The notes: generated by a model from the letters alone, not told the origin. A stretch of DNA of 10,836 nt from Candidatus Pelagibacter sp. TMED275 (GCA_002169255.1 NHLU01000026.1:8570-19405), one strand, 5' to 3'. Shown: positions 1-4,680, counted from the stretch's first letter. Made by a program: numbers and translations.

Positions 1-342
1 ATTCTCATCAAATTTAGGTTTAGTTAGTACTTGAACTAATCTTGCTCTCGGTTCGTAGTTTTTAATTAACAATTCTATTTGTTTTGAAATTACATGATTC
101 ATTTGAGGAGTAATTAATTCAAATAACATCGCTCTCAAATTAGACCCTATTTCCGGGTGAAAAGGTTTTTCATAATGATTAAGATTTATAAGATTGCGAA
201 CACTTCTTTTTACTGCTTCAACATCTGTAATTTTAGTTATATCTTTTGTAGCAGAATTTTGTTGAAAGTCTAAGTTTAAGTCCTTAAAAATTTTAGCACT
301 TCTTTTACTTTCATTACTTTGTGTTGCGTCATATCTTGACAT
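1..342 (-). CDS. 25: gp25-family baseplate wedge protein (C-terminus cut by left edge)
   Basis: Frame open from the ATG at 342 to the window edge, giving 114 residues. In T4-type phages gp25 is a structural, lysozyme-like-fold component of the baseplate wedge that helps initiate sheath assembly. The family core is clear: KPFHPEIGSNL at about 59-69, LFELITP at 73-79 and NYEPR at 95-99, matching the RPFDPEFG / LFENMTP / NYEPR pattern of T4 gp25 in order and spacing. T4 gp25 is about 132 aa, so only a short C-terminal tail should be missing; the N-terminus is somewhat longer than in T4. The start has a good ribosome binding site (AGGAGAG, 7 bases upstream) and lies 21 bases below an exact late-promoter motif. 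The adjacent PAAR gene fits a tail-baseplate cluster. Function is assigned from family resemblance. Confidence 0.9.
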   Translation of the reverse strand, partial: MSRYDATQSNESKRSAKIFKDLNLDFQQNSATKDITKITDVEAVKRSVRNLINLNHYEKPFHPEIGSNLRAMLFELITPQMNHVISKQIELLIKNYEPRARLVQVLTKPKFDEN

Positions 343-363
343 TTGTAATCTCTCCTATTACAA

Positions 364-371
364 TATTTATA
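364..371 (-). promoter_or_regulatory. T4-type late promoter for gp25
   Basis: The minus strand reads TATAAATA here, an exact match to the T4 late-promoter element recognised by gp55 with gp33 and the gp45 clamp. It lies between the PAAR stop codon and the gp25 start, about 21 bases above the ATG, so initiation would leave a very short leader containing the ribosome binding site. It would give gp25 its own late transcript besides read-through from the nuclease-PAAR operon. Confidence 0.7.
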
Positions 372-379
372 CCGATTAT

Positions 380-670
380 TTAACCACCAGCAAATACATT
401 ACTTGACCCTGCGGCCACAGAGGTGCAACCTGATATACCATCACCAACACGACCACACCCTTTACCATTTACAAAAACAGTTGAACTACCTGACGCTATT
501 GGTGCAGCGTGAGCAGGACAAGGAACACCAGGCAATAAGTGAGTAGTATTATTATCACCTTGTCTTGATACAGCAATACTGTTTGCAAAAACATCACCAG
601 AACCTTGTGCTCTTGTCATACCGCTACAATGAGCGACATCAGCATCTCCAATTCTAGTTACCGCTGGCAT
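380..670 (-). CDS. PAAR-domain tail spike tip protein
   Basis: PAAR proteins form a small zinc-bound cone on the tip of the central spike of contractile tails and type VI secretion systems (T4 gp5.4 is an example). This 96-aa protein is almost entirely PAAR domain. It starts MPAVTRIGDADVAHC, then has glycine/serine-rich repeated units GSGDVFAN...RQGD (about 24-39) and GSSTVFVN...RVGD (61-77), and ends in a third half unit GSSNVFAGG. His14, His44, His54 and the cysteines at 15, 51, 72 and 82 are candidate metal ligands; which of them bind metal cannot be told from sequence alone. Its length is typical of a stand-alone phage PAAR protein. Its first 17 bases overlap the end of the upstream 69-aa gene, so the two are co-transcribed, and gp25 follows downstream. 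Confidence 0.9.
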   Translation of the reverse strand: MPAVTRIGDADVAHCSGMTRAQGSGDVFANSIAVSRQGDNNTTHLLPGVPCPAHAAPIASGSSTVFVNGKGCGRVGDGISGCTSVAAGSSNVFAGG

Positions 671-863
671 TTGTTTCCCTTTTCATTAACTCTTTTAATT
701 TAGAATCAAAAGTTTCTATGTATGCGTGATCTTCCTCACTATGAGGAGAAGGCGGATACTCTGGTTTAAAAATAACTACATTGTCAAATTTATCAGGTAT
801 ATTATTATAATCAGAAAATTCTAATAAAGAAGTTTCTATCCTGACGATAAACTGACCTTTCAT
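654..863 (-). CDS. Hypothetical protein upstream of PAAR
   Basis: A 69-aa protein I do not recognise. It has a mixed beta-like N-terminal half (GQFIVRIETSLLEF), a proline/histidine/acid-rich middle (YPPSPHSEEDH) and a helical C-terminus (FDSKLKELMKRE). No membrane segment or known catalytic motif is visible. Its ATG shares one base with the TAA of the lysine-rich peptide upstream (TAATG), and its tail overlaps the PAAR start by 17 bases, so it is a translationally coupled member of the late operon. Position suggests a small baseplate or tail-assembly protein, but that is inference from neighbours only. Confidence 0.7.
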   Translation of the reverse strand: MKGQFIVRIETSLLEFSDYNNIPDKFDNVVIFKPEYPPSPHSEEDHAYIETFDSKLKELMKRETNASGN

Positions 864-979
864 TATTTTTTCTTAGCAGTTTTTTTCTTTTTTTTCTTAA
901 CTGTTTTCTTTACCACTTTTTTCTTAGCAGATTTCTTAACTTCTGCTGGAAAAAATATTTCTTGAATAAATTTAAACAT
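863..979 (-). CDS. Lysine-rich 38-aa basic peptide
   Basis: Short ORF between the nuclease and the 69-aa gene. Residues 1-13 are hydrophobic and aromatic (MFKFIQEIFFPAE). The remaining 25 residues are mostly lysine with alanine, valine, serine and threonine (for example KKSAKKKVVKKTVKKKKKK). The composition resembles histone-H1-like or HC2-like DNA-binding tails. The start is backed by a ribosome binding site (AAAGGAAATT just upstream) and by a TAATG overlap with the next gene, which argues that it is translated despite its size. The upstream nuclease also ends in a polylysine stretch, so the two tails may be related by duplication or serve the same DNA-binding role. Function unknown. Confidence 0.65.
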   Translation of the reverse strand: MFKFIQEIFFPAEVKKSAKKKVVKKTVKKKKKKTAKKK

Positions 980-990
980 AATAATTTCCT

Positions 991-1530
991 TTACTTCTTA
1001 GATTTTTTCTTTTTCTTTTTTACAGGTTTAGGTACTTCAATTTCTTTAACTGCTATTTTAACTGCTTCATTCTCTGGATTGTTAGATGACATACCAGGAG
1101 GACAAGGCACAACACCTTCATCAACCAACCTTTGTCTATTTTTCATGTGTTGATCATTAATAGCGTCTTTTGACCCACCAGTATAATGTACAGCGTGTCC
1201 TTCTTGTACTAAAATATCAGCACAAACTTTACTACCATCTTCCGTTAAAAAATTACCGAGAATACGACCGAACTTGCCTTTCATATTTTCGCCATTTTTA
1301 CTTACCTGTGTTTGTAAGATTGCATCGGTTCCTAAAAGTGAATTTAATCTTTCTTTTGCTTTTAAACCGAATACTTTTTCAACCTTATCGCTAGTTCTTG
1401 ATTCTGGTGTGTCAATACCCATAACACGGACTCTTTCACCTCTTAACCAACAGCCGAATCCTAGGTCAATATCTACATCAACTGTATCTCCATCAACAAC
1501 CTTTAATATTTTACATTTATACTCGTACAT
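991..1530 (-). CDS. Staphylococcal-nuclease-like (TNase) protein with polylysine tail
   Basis: Calcium-dependent phosphodiesterase of the thermonuclease/SNase family, which cleaves DNA and RNA. The catalytic set of S. aureus nuclease is present in order: DGDTV with Asp15 (equivalent to Asp21), RVMGIDTPE with Arg35, Asp40 and Glu43, and KFGR with Arg89 (equivalent to Arg87). The active site therefore looks intact. The SNase domain fills about residues 3-140. A proline-rich linker (VPCPPGMSS) leads to a valine/glutamate/proline stretch and the basic end KPVKKKKKKSKK. There is no signal peptide, so it acts in the infected cell or as a virion component. It is the first gene of the late module behind an exact late promoter and has a ribosome binding site AAGGAA. 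Use in host DNA breakdown, packaging or injection cannot be told apart here. Confidence 0.9.
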   Translation of the reverse strand: MYEYKCKILKVVDGDTVDVDIDLGFGCWLRGERVRVMGIDTPESRTSDKVEKVFGLKAKERLNSLLGTDAILQTQVSKNGENMKGKFGRILGNFLTEDGSKVCADILVQEGHAVHYTGGSKDAINDQHMKNRQRLVDEGVVPCPPGMSSNNPENEAVKIAVKEIEVPKPVKKKKKKSKK

Positions 1531-1561
1531 AGTTTTGATTCCTTGAAATTTCTTTACAAAC

Positions 1562-1569
1562 TATTTATA
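1562..1569 (-). promoter_or_regulatory. T4-type late promoter for the nuclease-PAAR operon
   Basis: Exact TATAAATA on the minus strand, 32 bases above the nuclease ATG at 1530. It is the second perfect match to the late-promoter element, and both precede leftward structural-type genes. It lies back to back with the rightward promoter at 1577-1605, so this short interval is a divergent control point. Confidence 0.7.
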
Positions 1570-1576
1570 AGACTGC

Positions 1577-1605
1577 TTTACAATTAACCTGAAATAGTGT
1601 ATAAT
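1577..1605 (+). promoter_or_regulatory. Sigma70-type promoter, predicted +1 on the ATG at 1612
   Basis: TTTACA at 1577-1582, a 17-base spacer, and a perfect TATAAT at 1600-1605. Six bases (AATAAT) then separate the -10 box from an ATG at 1612, the distance expected between a -10 box and +1. A host sigma factor could read it early in infection. Confidence 0.7.
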
Positions 1606-1611
1606 AATAAT

Positions 1612-1851
1612 ATGAGTGAAGAAGAATTAATTATGTTAGAAGCAAAGGTTGATATGGTCGATATTATATCAAAACACCCTGGAAAAGAAATGGAAACAGT
1701 TTCTATGTGTTTTAAAGTGATTGTTGATTCGTATGTTGCCATGTTGGGTGAAGAAGACACGGCAAAATTTCTCGAAGTTGCCATTGATTCGGTAAAAAAT
1801 GGGTTTCACACCATAGATTCTAGTGAAATTCCTAAAAATCAACTGAATTAG
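1612..1851 (+). CDS. Hypothetical 79-aa protein, possibly leaderless
   Basis: I do not recognise this protein. It is mostly helical and acidic at the N-terminus (MSEEELIMLEAKVDMVDII) with a regular heptad-like pattern through about residue 60, and ends in a polar tail (SSEIPKNQLN). There is no membrane segment. Start choice is open: ATG 1612 coincides with the predicted transcription start and would need leaderless initiation. A GTG at 1597 lies inside the promoter and is unlikely. An internal ATG at 1633, with the weak purine-rich GAAGAAGAA ahead of it, would remove seven residues. The gene stands alone between two rightward promoters and ends just before a hairpin-rich stretch, so it is probably monocistronic. 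Its strong promoter suggests early expression. Confidence 0.7.
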   Translation: MSEEELIMLEAKVDMVDIISKHPGKEMETVSMCFKVIVDSYVAMLGEEDTAKFLEVAIDSVKNGFHTIDSSEIPKNQLN

Positions 1852-1853
1852 AC

Positions 1854-1906
1854 CGAAAAATTCGCAGTTTTTCGTCATTTTTAGTGTTTTTCGCAGTTTT
1901 CTGCGA
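1854..1906 (+). terminator. Two hairpins after the 79-aa gene, candidate terminator
   Basis: First hairpin: CGAAAAA (1854-1860), 7-base loop, TTTTTCG (1868-1874), followed by TCATTTTTAG. Second: TCGCAG (1891-1896), TTTT loop, CTGCGA (1901-1906), followed by TATTTCG. The 11-mer TTCGCAGTTTT occurs twice (1861-1871 and 1890-1900). They start three bases after the stop codon, which fits a terminator, but the T-runs after each stem are broken, so efficiency is uncertain and a regulatory role is possible. Confidence 0.4.
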
Positions 1907-1925
1907 TATTTCGACACATTTTACA

Positions 1926-1983
1926 ACTTTCGGGTAAACCCTTGATATTATTGACAATAAATCAGGCATATTCGCCCGAAAGT
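1926..1983. repeat. Nested inverted repeats in the noncoding control region
   Basis: A perfect 9-base inverted repeat ACTTTCGGG (1926-1934) / CCCGAAAGT (1975-1983) encloses 40 bases. Within the enclosed stretch is a near-palindrome centred on 1954, TGATATTATTG / CAATAAATCA (1943-1964, one extra base in the left arm). GGGT and ACCC at 1932-1941 could form a competing small hairpin. The block ends three bases before the -35 box of the next promoter, so it could be an operator, an attenuation-type RNA fold or an origin-like element. No gene is visible in 1852-2051 on either strand that I would support. Confidence 0.6.
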
Positions 1984-1985
1984 GC

Positions 1986-2014
1986 TTGAATCTACCGAAA
2001 TAATAGTGTAAAAT
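1986..2014 (+). promoter_or_regulatory. Sigma70-type promoter for the rightward small-gene operon
   Basis: TTGAAT (1986-1991), a 17-base spacer, and TAAAAT (2009-2014). The -10 region (ATAGTGTAAAATAA) differs by one base from that of the promoter at 1577-1605 (ATAGTGTATAATAA), so both may be read by the same polymerase form. Predicted initiation near 2021 leaves a leader of about 30 purine-rich bases before the first gene at 2052. Confidence 0.65.
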
Positions 2015-2051
2015 AAAGACATATTAACAAAGAAAAGAAAGAAAAAACATT

Positions 2052-2201
2052 ATGAAAGATAGTAGATACGAAAAACAATTTGAGTTTGCCAAAAAACTTT
2101 GGGAAAGTTCAACTGGTGAAAAATATAGTGGAACATTTGATGAGAAACTTCAAATTGAAAGAAAAATTGAATTAATTAAAGACTTAGTGAGGGCTGCTTA
2201 A
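2052..2201 (+). CDS. Hypothetical 49-aa protein, first gene of rightward operon
   Basis: Short, charged, probably all-helical protein: MKDSRYEKQFEFAKKLW, then a short glycine-containing turn and a second helix ending IELIKDLVRAA. I do not recognise a family. It is the first ORF after the promoter at 1986-2014. The region ahead of the ATG is rich in AAAG/GAAA purine runs but has no strong Shine-Dalgarno core. Its TAA overlaps the next ATG by one base (TAATG), which supports its being a real translated gene coupled to the next one. Confidence 0.6.
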   Translation: MKDSRYEKQFEFAKKLWESSTGEKYSGTFDEKLQIERKIELIKDLVRAA

Positions 2202-2383
2202 TGAGTAATTTTCAATACAAATCAAAAAACCGAGTGTTCAAAGAATTTAACGAGTGTAAAACAGTTTTTGATAAACTAGATTATGCTAAAAAGTTAAAAA
2301 AAGACGCTTACGATCATGTTTACAATCTAGATTTAGATAAACTAATCGTAAGACTACAAAACCAAATAGTAATTAACCATTAA
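2201..2383 (+). CDS. Hypothetical 60-aa protein
   Basis: A basic, lysine-rich protein with aromatic residues in the first third (FQYKSKNRVFKEFNECKTVF) and a helical remainder (KLDYAKKLKKDAYDHVYN). No recognised domain and no membrane segment. Its ATG shares a base with the upstream stop, so translation is coupled. The small size and early-promoter position are typical of phage host-takeover or nucleic-acid accessory proteins, but nothing in the sequence fixes a role. Confidence 0.6.
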   Translation: MSNFQYKSKNRVFKEFNECKTVFDKLDYAKKLKKDAYDHVYNLDLDKLIVRLQNQIVINH

Positions 2384-2398
2384 CAGAAAGAGAAAAAA

Positions 2399-2590
2399 AT
2401 GAATACTACATTTGATACTACAATAGATGTTCAATCTACCATGGATGAAATAAACGATAATATTTCAAAATACAATGCTTGTCTTGCTGGACAATATCCA
2501 GGTGACGAAAATACCTATGCCGACAAGGCAATTGAACTAGGTAAATCAATCGGATTATCTGAAGAAGATATATTCGAAATTTCAATATAA
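2399..2590 (+). CDS. Hypothetical acidic 63-aa protein
   Basis: Acidic protein with threonine- and aspartate-rich N-terminus (TTFDTTIDVQSTMDEIND), a YNACLAGQYPGDENTY segment and a helical end (KSIGLSEEDIFEISI). It is not recognised. It is separated from the upstream gene by 15 bases containing the purine-rich AGAAAGAGAAAAAA as a probable weak ribosome binding site. Being acidic next to several basic small proteins, it could in principle be a partner or DNA mimic, but that is speculation. Confidence 0.6.
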   Translation: MNTTFDTTIDVQSTMDEINDNISKYNACLAGQYPGDENTYADKAIELGKSIGLSEEDIFEISI

Positions 2591-2604
2591 GGAGAAACTA
2601 CATT

Positions 2605-2892
2605 ATGAATACTAACTTAAAAAATACCTTGATGGCAATATCTGAATTAAAAAGTGAAGATATTGTATCTGTTATTAATGCTGTCAGAAATAGACAAAAA
2701 GAACTGAACACAATTGCTGGCGCTGCTGCAAGAATGATGTTTACCGTTGGGGCAAAAGTCAGAGTCAACGGTTCAAGAGAAACCTTTTTAGGTACTATTG
2801 AAAAAATTAATAGAACTAGATGTATTGTAAAAAAAGAATCTACTGGGCAATCTTATAGAGTGCCAATGTCAATGTTAAAGGAGGTTGCATAA
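2605..2892 (+). CDS. Small SH3/KOW-like beta-barrel protein, phage hypothetical
   Basis: 95-aa protein with two parts. Residues about 1-40 are helical (LKSEDIVSVINAVRNRQKEL), and residues about 46-95 look like a small SH3/KOW-type barrel: FTVGAKVRVNG, FLGTIEKINRTRCIVKK and QSYRVPMSMLKEV. The helix plus G-T-I-x-K-I-N-R and W/Y-R-V-P-x-x-x-L arrangement resembles a protein found repeatedly in marine T4-like phages. That is my recollection of the pattern; I know of no assigned function. Barrels of this kind often bind nucleic acid or ribosomal components. It has a good ribosome binding site (AAGGAGA) and its TAA overlaps the next ATG. Compare the leftward 85-aa protein at 6421-6678, which has a similar barrel-like pattern. 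Confidence 0.65.
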   Translation: MNTNLKNTLMAISELKSEDIVSVINAVRNRQKELNTIAGAAARMMFTVGAKVRVNGSRETFLGTIEKINRTRCIVKKESTGQSYRVPMSMLKEVA

Positions 2893-3068
2893 TGACACAC
2901 GAAGAACTAAAAGATAAAGTTTCAGATATTCTGAATAAGGCAGAAACTGAAATGAATGATGTAATAGAAAAATTTAATGAGAATAATGATGAAAGTATCG
3001 AAGTCGATACCGTTGATCTATCACATAAATTTTCAGATTTAAATGATTATGTGGAGGACTATTCATAA
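2892..3068 (+). CDS. Hypothetical acidic 58-aa protein
   Basis: Strongly acidic, probably helical peptide (MTHEELKDKVSDILNKAETE, then EKFNENNDESIEVDTVD and a C-terminal FSDLNDYVEDYS). No family recognised. It has the ribosome binding site AAGGAGG inside the end of the upstream gene and is joined at both ends by TAATG overlaps, which makes translation likely although it is short. High acid content in an early operon is compatible with a DNA-mimic or a chaperone-like partner, but nothing more specific can be read. Confidence 0.65.
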   Translation: MTHEELKDKVSDILNKAETEMNDVIEKFNENNDESIEVDTVDLSHKFSDLNDYVEDYS

Positions 3069-3325
3069 TGACACCATCACAAAATTTTGTAACTGCCATT
3101 ATATCACAGGCCATCGAAGATGCTAGATATACAGGTCTTAGTAGAAAATATTTAAAACATAAAGTCGAGGCACTTGATTGGATTCTAAAGAAAGATGAAA
3201 TGTTTGAATATTATTGTAAACTTCTAGGCGTTGATCCTGATTGGGTTGGCGATCAGGTAAGAAAAACTAGTAATCTGAATATAACAAGATCACAAAATAA
3301 ATTAATTAAAAGGGAGAGAGTTTAA
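3068..3325 (+). CDS. Phage hypothetical 85-aa protein with an EALDWI...LGVDPDW motif
   Basis: A helical first half (NFVTAIISQAIEDARYTG) leads to EALDWILKKDEMFEYYCKLL and GVDPDWVGDQVRK, followed by a basic tail (KLIKRERV). The pattern 'A-x-x-W/F-I ... F-x-x-x-C-x-x-L-G-[VI]-D-P-x-x-[IV]-R/G' recurs in short proteins of many tailed phages and looks like a small helical DNA-binding type; the function is not known to me. It has the ribosome binding site GGAGGAC and an upstream TAATG overlap. Its TAA is immediately followed by the next ATG. Confidence 0.65.
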   Translation: MTPSQNFVTAIISQAIEDARYTGLSRKYLKHKVEALDWILKKDEMFEYYCKLLGVDPDWVGDQVRKTSNLNITRSQNKLIKRERV

Positions 3326-3601
3326 ATGTTACCTACAAAACAGATGATAGAAACAGCACAGTCAGTCGCTGAGATTGCAAATGCTTATGAGAAAAAACAT
3401 TTTACAGAGGAATCGTTAAGTAGTTTTTTATTTCAAGAAACATTAAATATGCCAGATGTAGAATTTGATGTAGAAAAAATTGCTGAGATTGCTCGTGAGT
3501 ATGTTGATGAAGATGTTATCAACTCTTATGATGAAGAAGAAGAAAATAGAAAATATGAAAAAGAATTAGAAGGAGAATATTATGCCAGATATGAAGTTTA
3601 G
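3326..3601 (+). CDS. Hypothetical acidic 91-aa protein
   Basis: Helical, very acidic protein. An N-terminal amphipathic part (MIETAQSVAEIANAYEKKHF) leads to FDVEKIAEIAREYVDEDV and a charged tail DEEEENRKYEKELEGEYYAR. No known domain or membrane segment. It has the ribosome binding site GGGAGAGAG seven bases before the ATG and an immediate junction with the upstream stop. Its last 20 bases overlap the DUF3310-type gene, and the ribosome binding site of that gene (GAAGGAGAA) lies within its coding sequence. Confidence 0.65.
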   Translation: MLPTKQMIETAQSVAEIANAYEKKHFTEESLSSFLFQETLNMPDVEFDVEKIAEIAREYVDEDVINSYDEEEENRKYEKELEGEYYARYEV

Positions 3602-3935
3602 AGAAGGTCAATATGTTTTAGAATTAAAAAGATATATTGATAGAACCTATAAACAACATTATAGTAATAAATCAGGATTACAGGTTCAAGAAATTTTAAA
3701 AGACCTAGAAATTGGCAAAGAGTTTTGTCAAGGTAATGCTATCAAATACCTTATGAGGTATGGCAAGAAGAAAGGTTATAATCGTGATGATCTTATGAAA
3801 GCACTTCATTATACAATTTTGATGATGTACTACCATGATGAAAAAACTGAAGATGATTATTCTGCTTTACAAAAAGCACAGGCCGCTCATGATCCTTACA
3901 CAAAAGGTTTTAACACAAGCGAAGGAGAAGAATAA
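3582..3935 (+). CDS. DUF3310-type protein
   Basis: 117-aa protein whose central part (about 33-85) has the layout of the DUF3310 family of phages and prophages: GLQVQEILKDLEIGKEFCQG, then NAIKYLMRYGKKKG and DLMKALHYTILMMYY. Hallmarks are 'F-C-x-G-N-A-x-K-Y-[LI]-x-R', then a glycine-containing turn, then 'D-L-x-K-A-x-x-Y'. Family members are common in phage genomes near nucleotide-metabolism genes, and the biochemical role is not established. The start at 3582 is preferred over ATG 3591 because AGAAGGAGAA lies at the right distance. Its TAA overlaps the ATG of an 18-aa membrane peptide. An overlapping +1 frame continues through its 3' half and is not real coding sequence (see rejected items). 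Confidence 0.75.
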   Translation: MPDMKFREGQYVLELKRYIDRTYKQHYSNKSGLQVQEILKDLEIGKEFCQGNAIKYLMRYGKKKGYNRDDLMKALHYTILMMYYHDEKTEDDYSALQKAQAAHDPYTKGFNTSEGEE

Positions 3936-3991
3936 TGGAAATAATTTTACTTACTTTACCAGTAGTATTAGTTTATATGATACTAAGTTAA
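3935..3991 (+). CDS. 18-aa hydrophobic peptide
   Basis: The peptide MEIILLTLPVVLVYMILS is almost wholly a single membrane helix. It has the best ribosome binding site of the region (GAAGGAGAAGAATAATG), overlaps the upstream stop by one base, and its own TAA overlaps the next ATG by one base (TAATG at both ends). The following 77-aa gene has no ribosome binding site of its own, so this peptide could work mainly as a coupling leader, or it could be a membrane-active partner of that protein. It is not recognisable by homology at this length. Confidence 0.5.
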   Translation: MEIILLTLPVVLVYMILS

Positions 3992-4224
3992 TGATTAATG
4001 AATCGAAGATAATAACATATCTTAAATGGTCAGGTACTTTTGCAGTTATTGTAGGAGTATTTCTGGCAGCGATTGATATTCACCCTTGGAGTAGTTTTAC
4101 TTTAATGACCGCAAGTGCATTGTGGTTTGGTGTCGGTATATCTTGGAAAGAGTATGCAATTGTGACCACAAATATTTGTACTTTTTCCTCTAGTGTTTTA
4201 GGACTATTAATTTATTATCTATAA
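3991..4224 (+). CDS. Small membrane protein, three predicted helices
   Basis: 77-aa protein (MINESKIITYLKWSGTFAV...) with three hydrophobic stretches: WSGTFAVIVGVFLAAIDI (about 13-30), SFTLMTASALWFGVGISW (about 34-51) and a C-terminal stretch from about 56 (IVTTNICTFSSSVLGLLIYY). The 'alternation of short helices with W-x-x-x-S/A-x-x-W-K/R-E' resembles small phage and bacterial inner-membrane proteins of unknown function. The start at 3991 is chosen because an upstream extension of this frame only shadows the DUF3310-type gene. It is coupled to the 18-aa peptide by TAATG. The gene stops eight bases before tRNA-Pro, inside the inverted repeat that flanks the tRNA. Confidence 0.7.
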   Translation: MINESKIITYLKWSGTFAVIVGVFLAAIDIHPWSSFTLMTASALWFGVGISWKEYAIVTTNICTFSSSVLGLLIYYL

Positions 4225-4318
4225 TACATAGTCGGAGTGTAGCGCAGTCTGGTAGCGCACCTGGTTTGGGACCAGGGGGTCCCAAGTTCAAATCTTGGCA
4301 CTCCGACCATGTATTATA
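4220..4318. repeat. 10-base inverted repeat flanking tRNA-Pro
   Basis: TATAATACAT (4220-4229) and ATGTATTATA (4309-4318) are perfect inverted copies bracketing the tRNA. After three unpaired bases per side they would stack on the acceptor stem and extend it by ten pairs. The right arm includes the last A of CCA. The left arm also contains a perfect TATAAT. Confidence 0.8.
4233..4309 (+). tRNA. tRNA-Pro (UGG)
   Basis: 77 bases including an encoded CCA. The acceptor stem CGGAGTG (4233-4239) pairs with CACTCCG (4299-4305), followed by A and CCA. The anticodon stem CCTGG/CCAGG closes the loop TTTGGGA (4265-4271) with anticodon TGG at 4267-4269. The T arm is CCAAG TTCAAAT CTTGG. The D arm reads GCGCAGTCTGGTAGCGC. 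It closely resembles bacterial tRNA-Pro(UGG), including the C1 start. UGG reads CCA and, with wobble, other CCN codons, useful to an AT-rich phage. It is embedded in the rightward operon and bracketed by an inverted repeat. Confidence 0.97.
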
Positions 4319-4331
4319 ATGAAAGGGAGAT

Positions 4332-4514
4332 ATGATTAAAGGTTGTGTAGGATTTAGCCATATAGAAGGTAGTTGGTTCTGGAATATATTGATTGTGAGA
4401 GGTAAGCATTGTTATCGTATTCCTTTGCTTTATCCTTTCTATTATATTCTATTTGCTTTATATAAAAGAAAAGTGCGAAAGAACCTGGAAGAGTATTCTA
4501 CCTCTGCTACCTAG
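4332..4514 (+). CDS. Hypothetical 60-aa protein downstream of tRNA-Pro
   Basis: 60-aa aromatic-rich protein (MIKGCVGFSHIEGSWFWNIL), then a hydrophobic tyrosine/phenylalanine-rich stretch (RIPLLYPFYYILFALYKRK) that could be one membrane helix or a membrane-associated segment, and a charged tail. It is not recognised. The ribosome binding site AAAGGGAG lies five bases before the ATG. It is the last gene of the rightward operon, and its last 8 bases overlap the end of the converging leftward gene at 4507, so any terminator must lie within one of the two coding regions. I see no obvious one. Confidence 0.6.
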   Translation: MIKGCVGFSHIEGSWFWNILIVRGKHCYRIPLLYPFYYILFALYKRKVRKNLEEYSTSAT

Positions 4515-4680
4515 CGATTCTCTGAAGAAACGACACCACTATATATAAAAGTACCAATCCCCATATTAATAAGAACTCCTCAGTAATCATACCGTTCTCT
4601 TGTATGAATTCACCAAAGATTGCAACTGAATAGATAGATATAAAAAATGCAATAAAAGGACTCACTAAGAGTCTTAACAT
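4507..4680 (-). CDS. Small membrane protein, two predicted helices (57 aa)
   Basis: Sequence LLVSPFIAFFISIYSVAIF (about 4-22) and EFLLIWGLVLLYIVVSFL (about 35-52) form two hydrophobic helices joined by the polar loop GEFIQENGMITE, with a basic end QRIAR. This hairpin shape fits phage holins and many small inner-membrane proteins; there is no specific match. Its ATG directly follows the TAA of the upstream 111-aa gene, so it is the last gene of the leftward operon. It converges with the rightward operon, overlapping it by 8 bases. Confidence 0.65.
   Translation of the reverse strand: MLRLLVSPFIAFFISIYSVAIFGEFIQENGMITEEFLLIWGLVLLYIVVSFLQRIAR

Noticed and set aside
962..1546. Rightward ORFs over the nuclease gene
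   Set aside because: Antisense shadows; the polyphenylalanine run is the reverse strand of the polylysine codons.
1597..1611. GTG at 1597 as start of the 84-aa version of the gene
   Set aside because: It overlaps the -10 box of the promoter, so it would not be in the transcript.
1669..1917. 82-aa leftward ORF rich in Arg, Phe and Asn opposite the 79-aa gene
   Set aside because: Antisense to a gene with its own promoter; it runs through the hairpin region and has no plausible ribosome binding site or domain.
3835..3990. N-terminal extension of the 77-aa membrane protein into the DUF3310-type gene
   Set aside because: This part is only another frame of the DUF3310-type gene. The membrane helices begin after ATG 3991, which has a TAATG junction.
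4498..4530. Bidirectional terminator at the convergence of the two operons
   Set aside because: I looked for a GC-rich stem with flanking T and A runs around 4500-4530 and saw none.
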